Below are positions 1-5,648 of a stretch of 5,648 bases of DNA, one piece after another; positions within the stretch are counted from its first letter, which is position 1; every line of letters starts with the position of its first letter. The position numbers and the translations under genes were made by a program. Source of the DNA: Pseudomonadota bacterium (GTDB lineage: Bacteria; Pseudomonadota; Alphaproteobacteria; Rhodospirillales; Casp-alpha2); NCBI GenBank assembly GCA_027620395.1, contig JAQBZY010000127.1:1-5648 (forward strand). Direction: 5' to 3'. The notes below the pieces were generated by a model. That model worked only from the letters and a program-made list of their open reading frames with translations. It was not told the origin of the DNA and did no database searches.

Positions 1-467
1 GCCTTTTCAGATGAAAAGCAGATCGCCTTGCCACCCGACATATCGAGCCCGTGGCCCAGCAGCCGGCGCAATTTATCCTTGGCCGTGACGATGACGATCT
101 TGGCGCCGGCATCCTGGAAGGCCTTGAAGATGGTACCGACGCGCAGGAACTTGGGATCGTTCATCATCACTTCTTCGCCGCTATCGGGATCGAGGAAGAA
201 ATTGCCGGAAATGCCGTGCACCGCAGGCGGCCGGCCGGTCACGATCGAGAGATTGTTCGGATTGGTGAAGCTCGGCACCACGCACTCGGCGCGCAAATCG
301 GCGCCGTTCGAAAGCGCGCGCGCCAGAAACGGCATGTGCCCGCCGGCGATGGCGTCCTCGATGTAATCCGGTTCCGAGCCATCGACGCAGACGACGACCA
401 ACGGTTGCTTCGGCCAAGCGTAGGTGCGGCCGTTGGCGGTGACGATCTTGCCGTGGCTGGCGTTCAT
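1..467 (-). CDS. phnA: Phosphonoacetate hydrolase PhnA, N-terminal part (gene runs off the left edge)
   Basis: Cytoplasmic zinc-dependent hydrolase that cleaves the C-P bond of phosphonoacetate to give acetate and phosphate, the last step of the PhnW-PhnY-PhnA route. The reading frame is open from ATG at 467 to the window edge and gives 155 residues, out of roughly 420 in the family. It has the alkaline-phosphatase-superfamily start: a hydrophobic strand ending in VVVCVDGSEPDYI, with metal-ligand Asp29, then SFTNPNNLSIVTG at 66-78 with the nucleophile-position Thr68. From memory, these two positions match the numbering of the S. meliloti enzyme, whose zinc ligands and nucleophile are Asp29 and Thr68. 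The other ligands (Asp, His in the C-terminal half) lie outside the window. The start is fixed by AAGGAG six bases upstream, overlapping the phnW stop, so it is very probably co-transcribed and translationally coupled with phnW. No frameshift was seen. The main alternative is another nucleotide pyrophosphatase-like member of the superfamily, made unlikely by the neighbour phnW. Confidence 0.93.
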   Translation of the reverse strand, partial: MNASHGKIVTANGRTYAWPKQPLVVVCVDGSEPDYIEDAIAGGHMPFLARALSNGADLRAECVVPSFTNPNNLSIVTGRPPAVHGISGNFFLDPDSGEEVMMNDPKFLRVGTIFKAFQDAGAKIVIVTAKDKLRRLLGHGLDMSGGKAICFSSEK

Positions 468-473
468 ATTGTT

Positions 474-479
474 CTCCTT
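474..479 (-). promoter_or_regulatory. Ribosome binding site of phnA, overlapping the phnW stop
   Basis: On the minus strand the sequence AAGGAG lies six bases before the phnA ATG (467). Its first base is the last base of the phnW TGA stop (481-479). This supports the chosen phnA start and suggests that ribosomes finishing phnW help to start phnA. Confidence 0.85.
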
Positions 480-1612
480 CAGGCAGCCTTCGCGGGGCGG
501 CCGGTGCCGACCCCCATTTCAGTCAAAACGTCTCGAATGGCGGCCAACGCGGCTTCGATCTCGGTCTTGCCAAGATCGCCAATGCAGCCGATCCGGAACG
601 ACGGGGCGACGGTCAGCTTCCCCGGATAGATAACGTATCCCTTGTCCTTCAGTTTGTCGTAGAAGGACTCAAACACGAACTTGGAATCGGCCGGCATCTT
701 GAAGGTGACAATGATCGGCGCCTGCAGGGTGTCGGTCAATAAGGTTTCGAAGCCGAGTTGCCGCATGCTGCCGATCAGCAGCCGGCAGTTCTCGCTGTAA
801 CGCTTAAATCGACCCGGCTGGCCGCCTTCGGCGACGAAGGCTTGAATGGCGGCGTCGAAGGCGGCGATGACGTGCGTCGGCGGCGTGAAGCGCCACTGTC
901 CGTTGCCTTCCATGGCCTTCCACTGGTCGTAGAGATCAAGGCTGAGCGCGTGCGCGTTGCCTTCGCATTTCTCCAGGACCGATTTCCGGATCAAAGCGAA
1001 GCCAATGCCCGGCACACCTTCCAGGCATTTATTCGATGATGCCATGACGGCATCGAATTTGATCTTCCGGGAATCGATGGCGATGGCGCCAAAGGCGCTC
1101 ATGGCGTCGATGATCAGGCTCCGGCCATGGGTGGCAACGGCTTCGGCAATTTTTTCGATTGGATTGAGAATGCCGGACGTGGTCTCGCAATGAACGGTGA
1201 GGACATGCGTGATCGTCTTGTCGGCATCCAAGGCAGCGGTAAGCTGGGTGATGTCGGGTGGCGTGTCTTCCGGCGTTTCCTGGACGATGGCGGTGCGTCC
1301 GGCATAGCGGAGGATTTTCGCCATCCGGTGGCCGTAGGCACCATTGACCAGGATCAGCGCCTTGCCAGTTTTCGGAATTAAAGTTCCAAGCGTCGCCTCG
1401 ACGGCAAAAGTGCCGCTGCCTTGCAGCGGTACACAGACGTGGGTCGCTTCGGCGCTGACGATCTTCAAAAGCTCGCGCCGGACCCGGGCGTTCATTTCGA
1501 TGAACGCGGCATCGCGCGATCCCCAATCGTGCAGCATTGCTTCCTTGGTGGCGGCACTGGTGGTCAATGGACCTGGGGTCAGAAGCCACGGATCGCCGGT
1601 CGGTGTCGTCAT
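479..1612 (-). CDS. phnW: 2-aminoethylphosphonate:pyruvate transaminase PhnW
   Basis: PLP-dependent cytoplasmic aminotransferase (fold type I, class V) that converts AEP and pyruvate to phosphonoacetaldehyde and L-alanine, the first step of AEP catabolism. The product is 377 residues, close to the usual 360-370. Visible hallmarks are the N-terminal LLTPGPLTTS (10-19), QGSGTFA (64-70) in the PLP phosphate-binding region, IIDAMSAFGA (167-176) whose Asp169 should contact the PLP ring nitrogen, SSNKCLEGVPG (192-202) with Lys195 as the PLP Schiff-base lysine, and PSFRIGCIGDLG (337-348) with Arg340, the expected substrate carboxylate/phosphonate binder. These positions agree within one residue with the Salmonella enzyme as I remember it (Lys194, Arg340). 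The start is ATG 1612 because AGGAGG lies five bases upstream; an in-frame ATG at 1663 would add 17 residues without family similarity. It follows the transporter after a 131-base spacer and precedes phnA by 11 bases. Confidence 0.96.
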   Translation of the reverse strand: MTTPTGDPWLLTPGPLTTSAATKEAMLHDWGSRDAAFIEMNARVRRELLKIVSAEATHVCVPLQGSGTFAVEATLGTLIPKTGKALILVNGAYGHRMAKILRYAGRTAIVQETPEDTPPDITQLTAALDADKTITHVLTVHCETTSGILNPIEKIAEAVATHGRSLIIDAMSAFGAIAIDSRKIKFDAVMASSNKCLEGVPGIGFALIRKSVLEKCEGNAHALSLDLYDQWKAMEGNGQWRFTPPTHVIAAFDAAIQAFVAEGGQPGRFKRYSENCRLLIGSMRQLGFETLLTDTLQAPIIVTFKMPADSKFVFESFYDKLKDKGYVIYPGKLTVAPSFRIGCIGDLGKTEIEAALAAIRDVLTEMGVGTGRPAKAA

Positions 1613-1617
1613 GAATT

Positions 1618-1623
1618 CCTCCT
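1618..1623 (-). promoter_or_regulatory. Ribosome binding site of phnW
   Basis: A full AGGAGG on the minus strand lies five bases before ATG 1612. It is the strongest Shine-Dalgarno sequence in the window. It settles the phnW start in favour of the 377-residue form beginning MTTPTGDP and places the longer in-frame start at 1663 inside the leader. Confidence 0.85.
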
Positions 1624-1634
1624 GCATGCCTGGA

Positions 1635-1651
1635 AAGGCAACGAATGCCTT
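1635..1651 (-). repeat. Small inverted repeat in the phnW leader, possible operator or leader hairpin
   Basis: On the plus strand AAGGCA (1635-1640), ACGAA, TGCCTT (1646-1651) form a perfect 6-bp inverted repeat with a 5-base centre, 12 bases upstream of the phnW Shine-Dalgarno. A second, overlapping pairing is possible: GCCT (1628-1631) with AGGC (1636-1639), which reuses part of the first arm, so only one could form at a time. It would sit over or just after the start point of the candidate promoter at 1652-1680. It could be an operator or an RNA hairpin. With only six base pairs, chance is a real alternative. Confidence 0.35.
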
Positions 1652-1680
1652 ACTATCGGGCAAAAACGGTCAATAGTCCA
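1652..1680 (-). promoter_or_regulatory. Weak candidate promoter for phnWA
   Basis: On the minus strand TGGACT (1680-1675) and GATAGT (1657-1652) are separated by 17 bases. Each matches the sigma-70 type consensus at four of six positions. The start point would fall near 1645, leaving a leader of about 33 bases before phnW. The match is modest, and alphaproteobacterial promoters are poorly predicted by this consensus. A TTGACC at 1673-1668 is a better -35 box but has no suitable -10 partner. Confidence 0.25.
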
Positions 1681-1743
1681 CAATTTCCCACATGCGCCGT
1701 ATATTTCCGCCGAATTCCACGTTTTTGCAGTCACCTTAAAGGA

Positions 1744-3762
1744 TTAGCGTTTCCGCCATGCCTGGGTACGGGATAAGACGCCGCGGCTCAGGCCCAAATG
1801 GACCAGACGCGCGAAGGCATTGGTGTAGAAAATCATCATTCCCATGGCCGCGGCCGGCGCGATGTCGCCAGCATCGTCCATGTTGAGTACGGCGACAGCG
1901 GCAAGCGCGGTGTCGGGGCTGTAAAGAAATATCACGGCCGAAACCGTGGTCATGGCGTTGACGAACATGTAGACGGAAATATCCAGGATCGCCGGCATGC
2001 AAACCGGCACGGTGACGCGCCCGAACAGCCGCCATACCGGTTGCTTCAATGATGCGGACACCGCCTCGAATTCGCGGTCCATCTGCTTCAGCGCGGTAAG
2101 TGCCGTCAGATGTCCAACGGTATAGAAGTGGGTGACGGTGCAAATGACGAGAATTGTCATGGTGCCGTAAATACCGTTCAGGGGGTTTGCCGGATTGTTG
2201 AAAAAGAAAATATAAGCGAGGCCGAGAACCAAACCCGGCACCGCCATCGGCATCATGGCGAAGAACTGAAACACGCCGCGTCCGGTATCGAAGCCCTGCA
2301 TCTTCTCGACCAGATAGGCGCCGCAGAATATCACGCCGGTGCCGAGGGTTGCCGTCAGCAGGGCCAAGTGGATGGAATTCCAATAGGAATCCCAGCCGCC
2401 ACCATCCATCCGGTCGAAGTTGAAATTCTTGAAGCTCAACGTCAGATCATAGGGCCAGAACTTGACCAGAGCCGCGTATTGGCACATCGCCAGCAAGCCG
2501 ACGACGAAGACGGTGACTAGCAGGCAATACCCCAGGCATACCATATCGAAATTGCGGTGCGGCTTGGCCTCGAACGCCACCGAGCGCGCCGTCAATAGTG
2601 CCACCTGCCGGCGCTGCATCAGCCGGTCGACCGTGAACGCGACCAGGGCAGGGACGAGCAGGATCACCGAGACGACTGCGCCCATCTCGAAGTTCTGCTG
2701 TCCGATCACCTGCTTGTAGACGTCGACGGCGAGCACGTTGAACTTGCCGCCGATCACTTTTGGAAGACCAAAATCGGTAATCACCAAGGTGAAGACGACA
2801 AAGGCGGCGGAGATCAAGCCGAATCGGGCGCCGGGCAGGGTGACGGTGTAGAAAGTCTTCCATCTGCTGGCGCGGAGGCTGGCGGCGGCCTCGTACAGTC
2901 TGGCGTCGGCGATGTAGAGCGCGGTTTGAATGATGATGAAGGCGTGCGGCAGCGTGAAAAAGACCGAACCGATAACAATGCCGATCGGGCCGTAGATCGA
3001 TTCGCCCATCAATGCGCCCTTGATGACACCTTGATTGCCGAACAGATAAACCAAGGCGATTCCCGGCAGCAACGACGGCACCAGGATCGGTATCATCACA
3101 ATCAGGCGGAACATGCCCTTGAGCGGCATGCAACTCCGCGTCAACGCATAGGCCAGTCCGAAGGCGATGGTGACGGTGATGATCGTGCTGACGGTCGCGA
3201 TATAGAGGGAATTGTGGATCGAATAGAATAGCGACGGTGTCGAGAAATAACGAACGTAGTTGCCGAAGCCCTGGTCGAGTACCGGCCGCATGACGACACG
3301 GCGAAAATCATTGCCTGAATATTCGTGCCAATCGGGGTCGGCGACCCGCTCGCTGCCGAACAGGAACACCGCCTCCGGCGCGGTCGAGCGGATCCTGTAT
3401 TTGGTCGGTGCAAGGAAACTGAAATCCGGGAATAGCTTGGTTGCCGCCAGACGCGTGTCGCTGGTCGCCGCAAGATCGTCGGCATCGAACGCCTTGATCT
3501 TGGCGTTCAATGCCTCGCCGGTCGCTACTGGGCCCCAGCCACCGCCGGCGTCTACCTGGAACTCGAACAAAGTCAGATCGACCCGGTAGGTGGTCAACGA
3601 CTTGAAGAACATGGCGCCGAGCGGAAATGCCAATGTCGCAAGCAGATAGAGCGCGACGATCAGCATGAACGCGCGCATCGTCCATCCATCGCGGCCGATG
3701 CGGGGTTTAACCGTTACGGCGGGGGCGGGAGCGGGTTCGAGTGCGGGGGCGTTCGCGGTCAT
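1744..3762 (-). CDS. phnU2: AEP ABC transporter permease, fused two-half form (PhnU2/AepW type)
   Basis: Inner-membrane permease that forms the AEP import channel, with two permease domains in one 672-residue chain like FbpB/SfuB. A Pro/Ala-rich cytoplasmic tail (1-30) precedes TM1 (about 31-53). A long hydrophilic stretch (about 55-165) follows, then about five helices (181-378). The second half has about six helices (406-428, 464-484, 496-521, 533-556, 585-612, 634-656). Each half carries an EAA-type ATPase-docking loop: EAAASLRASRWKTFYTVTLP (291-310) and AVSASLKQPVWRLFGRVTVP (567-586), both lacking the consensus glycine. The stretch GNYVRYFSTPSL (167-178), the SCMPLKGMFR segment (210-219) and the second loop are typical of the PhnU2 family. 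ATG 3762 lies three bases after the ATPase stop with little Shine-Dalgarno sequence, which suggests coupled translation. Family members are, from memory, about 550 residues, so the first periplasmic loop is unusually long. AEP specificity is inferred from similarity and neighbours; other phosphonates are possible. Confidence 0.92.
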   Translation of the reverse strand: MTANAPALEPAPAPAVTVKPRIGRDGWTMRAFMLIVALYLLATLAFPLGAMFFKSLTTYRVDLTLFEFQVDAGGGWGPVATGEALNAKIKAFDADDLAATSDTRLAATKLFPDFSFLAPTKYRIRSTAPEAVFLFGSERVADPDWHEYSGNDFRRVVMRPVLDQGFGNYVRYFSTPSLFYSIHNSLYIATVSTIITVTIAFGLAYALTRSCMPLKGMFRLIVMIPILVPSLLPGIALVYLFGNQGVIKGALMGESIYGPIGIVIGSVFFTLPHAFIIIQTALYIADARLYEAAASLRASRWKTFYTVTLPGARFGLISAAFVVFTLVITDFGLPKVIGGKFNVLAVDVYKQVIGQQNFEMGAVVSVILLVPALVAFTVDRLMQRRQVALLTARSVAFEAKPHRNFDMVCLGYCLLVTVFVVGLLAMCQYAALVKFWPYDLTLSFKNFNFDRMDGGGWDSYWNSIHLALLTATLGTGVIFCGAYLVEKMQGFDTGRGVFQFFAMMPMAVPGLVLGLAYIFFFNNPANPLNGIYGTMTILVICTVTHFYTVGHLTALTALKQMDREFEAVSASLKQPVWRLFGRVTVPVCMPAILDISVYMFVNAMTTVSAVIFLYSPDTALAAVAVLNMDDAGDIAPAAAMGMMIFYTNAFARLVHLGLSRGVLSRTQAWRKR

Positions 3763-3765
3763 CGC

Positions 3766-4866
3766 TCAACCCGTGCCGGCGGCGAAGGCGCGAAGCCGCT
3801 CCGGAACCAATTGGATGGAAATCTCCATGTTGGTTGCAAAACTAAAGGCCCTGGCGCGGTTTATGGAGATGTTGGCGGTCAACTCAGCGCCCTTGAGCGC
3901 CGGGCAATCGAGATGCACGCGCCAGTTATTGCCGAGGAATTCAAGTTCCTTGACCCGGGCCGGGAAGTGATTGGGCCCGGCGGGGGCATCGGAGATTTGC
4001 GAAAGGACGATGTCTTCCGGCCTAACAACAATGACCCCCTTTTCGCCGGCGCCGATTGTGCTCGCCGGGCACGTCAAATCGACACCGGCGAAGGTGAACC
4101 GGCCCGGGGCCGGCGCCGAACCTTCGAACTGGTTGGTCTCGCCGATGAAGTCGGCAACGAACAGCGATGCCGGTTCCCGGTAGATTTCCTGCGGTGTTCC
4201 CAATTGTTCGATTACGCCATGGTTCATGACGACTATCCGGTCGGCGACGGCCAGCGCCTCTTCCTGGTCGTGAGTGACCATGATCGTGGTGACACCGAGG
4301 CGCTCCTGCAGGGATTTTATTTCATGGCGGAGCCGGACCCTGACCTTAGCGTCGAGCGCCGACAGCGGCTCGTCGAGCAACAATAGCCCTGGCGACGTGG
4401 CAAGCGCGCGGGCAAGCGCGACCCGTTGTTGCTGGCCGCCGGAAAGCTGCGCCGGGTATTTAGTTCCCTGTTCCGGCAATCCGACAAGATCCAGCAGTTC
4501 GGCGACCCGGGCCTTTATTTCGGCCGCCGGCCGCCGTGTATTCTCAAGTCCGTAGGCGACGTTCTTGTAAATTGTCAGGTTCGGAAACAGGGCATAAGAC
4601 TGAAATACAATCCCGAAATCCCGCTCCGCCGGTGGTAGCGCAGAAATATCACGACCCGCCTGAAGAACAGTGCCAGAGGTCTGAATATCGAGCCCGGCGA
4701 TGGCGCGCAGCAGCGTTGTCTTGCCGCAACCGGACGGTCCTAAAAAGCAAACGAATTCGCTTTCGTCAATATCGAATGAGACGTCTTGCAAGGCCGTGAA
4801 CTGACCGAATTTTTTGGTCAGATTGCGAATAACCAGAAAGGGTGCGGCAGTTTCAAGCTGTGTCAT
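3766..4866 (-). CDS. phnT2: AEP ABC transporter ATP-binding protein (PhnT2/AepV type)
   Basis: Cytoplasmic ATPase that powers AEP import, expected as a homodimer docked on the two EAA loops of the fused permease. With ATG 4866 the protein has 366 residues. The motifs are complete and in order: Walker A GPSGCGKT (43-50), Q-loop Gln89 in VFQSYALFP, signature LSGGQQQR (141-148), Walker B ending in LLLLDEP (Asp165, Glu166), D-loop SALD (169-172) and switch His199 in VTHDQEEA. The C-terminal third is a TOBE-like regulatory domain containing VVRPEDI (280-286). The FVCFLGPSGCGKTTLLRAIAG segment is typical of PhnT2 and related PotA/FbpC ATPases. The start is uncertain: a GTG at 4893 would add nine residues, and neither start has a good Shine-Dalgarno sequence. 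ATG 4866 was chosen because the family normally begins just before the first strand. It follows the binding-protein gene by 119 bases and the permease starts three bases after its TGA. Confidence 0.95.
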   Translation of the reverse strand: MTQLETAAPFLVIRNLTKKFGQFTALQDVSFDIDESEFVCFLGPSGCGKTTLLRAIAGLDIQTSGTVLQAGRDISALPPAERDFGIVFQSYALFPNLTIYKNVAYGLENTRRPAAEIKARVAELLDLVGLPEQGTKYPAQLSGGQQQRVALARALATSPGLLLLDEPLSALDAKVRVRLRHEIKSLQERLGVTTIMVTHDQEEALAVADRIVVMNHGVIEQLGTPQEIYREPASLFVADFIGETNQFEGSAPAPGRFTFAGVDLTCPASTIGAGEKGVIVVRPEDIVLSQISDAPAGPNHFPARVKELEFLGNNWRVHLDCPALKGAELTANISINRARAFSFATNMEISIQLVPERLRAFAAGTG

Positions 4867-4985
4867 GGATCCATCGCTGCCTGGGAACGACACCGGGGTG
4901 CCGAATTCTGATCGGAAGGCACGGACCGGCGGTGGCCAATGTAGCCACCGCCGGCGAACGCGTCAGTTTCTGTCGAACGAGAGCG
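4867..4985 (-). other. Spacer between binding-protein and ATPase genes
   Basis: This 119-base non-coding gap (92 bases if the ATPase starts at GTG 4893) carries a strong stem-loop close to the binding-protein stop codon. The rest shows no convincing promoter and no good Shine-Dalgarno sequence. Its length contrasts with the 3-base and 11-base gaps elsewhere in the cluster. Confidence 0.6.
4926..4954 (-). promoter_or_regulatory. Strong GC-rich stem-loop after the binding-protein gene
   Basis: CCGGCGGTGGC (4926-4936) and GCCACCGCCGG (4944-4954) pair perfectly over 11 bases, ten of them G-C, around a 7-base loop. In the transcript the stem begins 31 bases after the TAA stop of the binding-protein gene. 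No run of T follows it, so it does not look like a full intrinsic terminator. In binding-protein-dependent transporter operons such as malE-malF, structures in this position protect the upstream mRNA end and help make the binding protein in excess over the membrane parts. That role is inferred here. Partial termination or attenuation is the alternative. Confidence 0.7.
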
Positions 4986-5648
4986 TTAGCTCTTCGGCTC
5001 CGACTTCGAGTCGTAGCGCTTCTGCCACTCTTCCAGGACCTTCTTGCGGTTGTTCGCGGCCCATTCGAAATCGTTGGCAATCATTTTGCCGACGAGGTTC
5101 TCAGGGAAGAACTTGACCGGCTTGGCGACACCCGGCATCGCGACGACCGCGTATCCGGCATTATACATCTCGTTCGCCTGCTTGGTGATCGACCAGTCGA
5201 CCAACGTCTTGGCGGCGGCGAGCTTCGACGTCCCCTTGACGATGCCGGTTGCTTCCATATCCCAGCCCACGCCCTCGGAGGGCACGATGATGTCTAGCGG
5301 CGCGCCGGCGGCCTTCGATTTGGCGCCGCGGAACGCGAACGACACACCGATCGGAATTTCCCCGGAGGCAGCCATCTTGCACGGCTTGGAGCCGGAATGG
5401 GTATAGCGAGCGATATTCTGGTGCAGGGCGTCCATGTATTCCCAACCCTTCTTTTCGCCCATGATCTGCAACCAGCTCGAAACGTCGAGGAAGCCGGTGC
5501 CAGATGAATTCGGATTCGGCATGATGACGTGACCCTTGTAGACGGGCTTGGTCAGATCGGCCCACGACGTCGGCGCCGGCAGCTTGTGCTTGGCGGCCTC
5601 GACGGTGTTGAAGCAAATCGACGCCACCCCGGCGTCCATGCCGACCCA
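4986..5648 (-). CDS. phnS2: Periplasmic AEP-binding protein, C-terminal part (PhnS2/AepX type; gene runs off the right edge)
   Basis: Periplasmic solute-binding protein that captures AEP and delivers it to the permease. The frame is open from the window edge to the TAA at 4988-4986 and gives the last 220 residues of a protein that is usually about 340. The signal peptide and N-terminal lobe are outside the window. Recognisable family segments are the NPNSSGTGFLDVSSWLQIMG stretch (DNA about 5456-5515), the following WEYMDALHQNIARYTHSGSK (about 5390-5449), GEIPIGVSFAFRG (about 5328-5366) and the EGVGWDMEATGIVKG segment (about 5236-5280). These identify an iron/spermidine-type class of binding protein, subfamily PhnS2. 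The hydrophilic C-terminal tail rich in Lys, Ser and Glu is unremarkable. It is the first gene of the transporter set in transcription order; its promoter lies outside the window. AEP as ligand is inferred from the family and from phnW and phnA downstream. Confidence 0.93.
   Translation of the reverse strand, partial: WVGMDAGVASICFNTVEAAKHKLPAPTSWADLTKPVYKGHVIMPNPNSSGTGFLDVSSWLQIMGEKKGWEYMDALHQNIARYTHSGSKPCKMAASGEIPIGVSFAFRGAKSKAAGAPLDIIVPSEGVGWDMEATGIVKGTSKLAAAKTLVDWSITKQANEMYNAGYAVVAMPGVAKPVKFFPENLVGKMIANDFEWAANNRKKVLEEWQKRYDSKSEPKS

Larger units (their letters stand above)
1613..1743 (-). other. Spacer between the permease gene and phnW
   Basis: This 131-base non-coding gap is the only long break between transporter and enzyme genes. 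It is more AT-rich than its surroundings. It holds a perfect 9-bp inverted repeat with arms 51 bases apart (GCAAAAACG at 1660-1668, CGTTTTTGC at 1720-1728), two TGTGG copies on the minus strand spaced by one helical turn (1692-1688 and 1682-1678), a weak candidate promoter, a 6-bp inverted repeat, and the phnW ribosome binding site. No stem followed by a T-run is present, so no intrinsic terminator is called after the permease gene. phnWA may therefore be both read through from the transporter and started separately. Confidence 0.6.

Noticed and set aside
51..629. A 192-codon open frame on the plus strand, opposite phnA and the end of phnW.
   Set aside because: It lies antisense to two well-recognised genes, spans their junction, and has no recognisable domain. 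Long antisense frames are common in GC-rich coding DNA.
1613..1663. A longer phnW starting at ATG 1663 (17 extra residues).
   Set aside because: The AGGAGG five bases before ATG 1612 is far better, and PhnW proteins normally begin shortly before the LLTPGP motif.
1676..1694. Two TGTGG copies 10 bp apart on the minus strand as a possible Pho box.
   Set aside because: The Pho box is two CTGTCAT-like 7-mers at an 11-bp period; neither the bases nor the spacing fit.
1734..1742. CCTTAAAGG next to the permease stop as a terminator stem.
   Set aside because: It has only four base pairs around a single central base, which cannot form a hairpin loop, and no T-run follows.
1421..1747. A 108-codon plus-strand frame that crosses the phnW/permease spacer.
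   Set aside because: Most of it is antisense to phnW, and there is no convincing ribosome binding site or domain. The spacer part is better explained as regulatory DNA.
3811..4386. A 191-codon open frame on the plus strand, opposite the ATPase gene.
   Set aside because: It is antisense to a gene with every ABC motif intact, and its product resembles no family I know.
1613..5511. GAATTC occurs eight times (1613, 1712, 2068, 2375, 3937, 4753, 4903, 5506), more than expected in GC-rich DNA of this length.
   Set aside because: The sites are scattered through coding and spacer DNA without spacing pattern. They show only that this palindrome is not avoided, and suggest no function.

Overview
The window is one block of genes, all read on the minus strand, for taking up 2-aminoethylphosphonate (AEP, the commonest natural phosphonate) and breaking its C-P bond. 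In transcription order (right to left) it holds: the C-terminal part of a periplasmic AEP-binding protein (PhnS2/AepX type), an ABC ATPase (PhnT2 type), a fused two-half ABC permease (PhnU2 type), AEP:pyruvate transaminase (PhnW), and the N-terminal 155 residues of phosphonoacetate hydrolase (PhnA). Both end genes run off the window. The GC-rich DNA with codons to match, and the phnW-phnA pairing known from Sinorhizobium meliloti, suggest an alphaproteobacterium, possibly Rhizobiales or Rhodospirillales. The species cannot be read from this window.

Layout: 5648-4986 binding protein; 4985-4867 spacer with a strong 11-bp stem-loop; 4866-3766 ATPase; 3-base gap; 3762-1744 permease; 1743-1613 spacer with a 9-bp long-range inverted repeat, a possible promoter and a small inverted repeat just before phnW; 1612-479 phnW; 11-base gap whose ribosome binding site overlaps the phnW stop codon; 467-1 phnA. 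No RNA genes, insertion sequences, CRISPR arrays or plus-strand genes were found.

How the genes work together (inferred from known families): the binding protein captures AEP in the periplasm and the permease/ATPase imports it. PhnW moves its amino group to pyruvate, giving phosphonoacetaldehyde and alanine. A phosphonoacetaldehyde dehydrogenase (PhnY, not in this window) would oxidise this to phosphonoacetate, and PhnA hydrolyses that to acetate and phosphate. The presence of PhnA beside PhnW points to this oxidative route and not to the phosphonatase (PhnX) route.

This is a recognisable system, not a new one. The points most worth a second look are the unusually long first periplasmic loop of the permease, the stem-loop behind the binding-protein gene, and the structured spacer ahead of phnWA.
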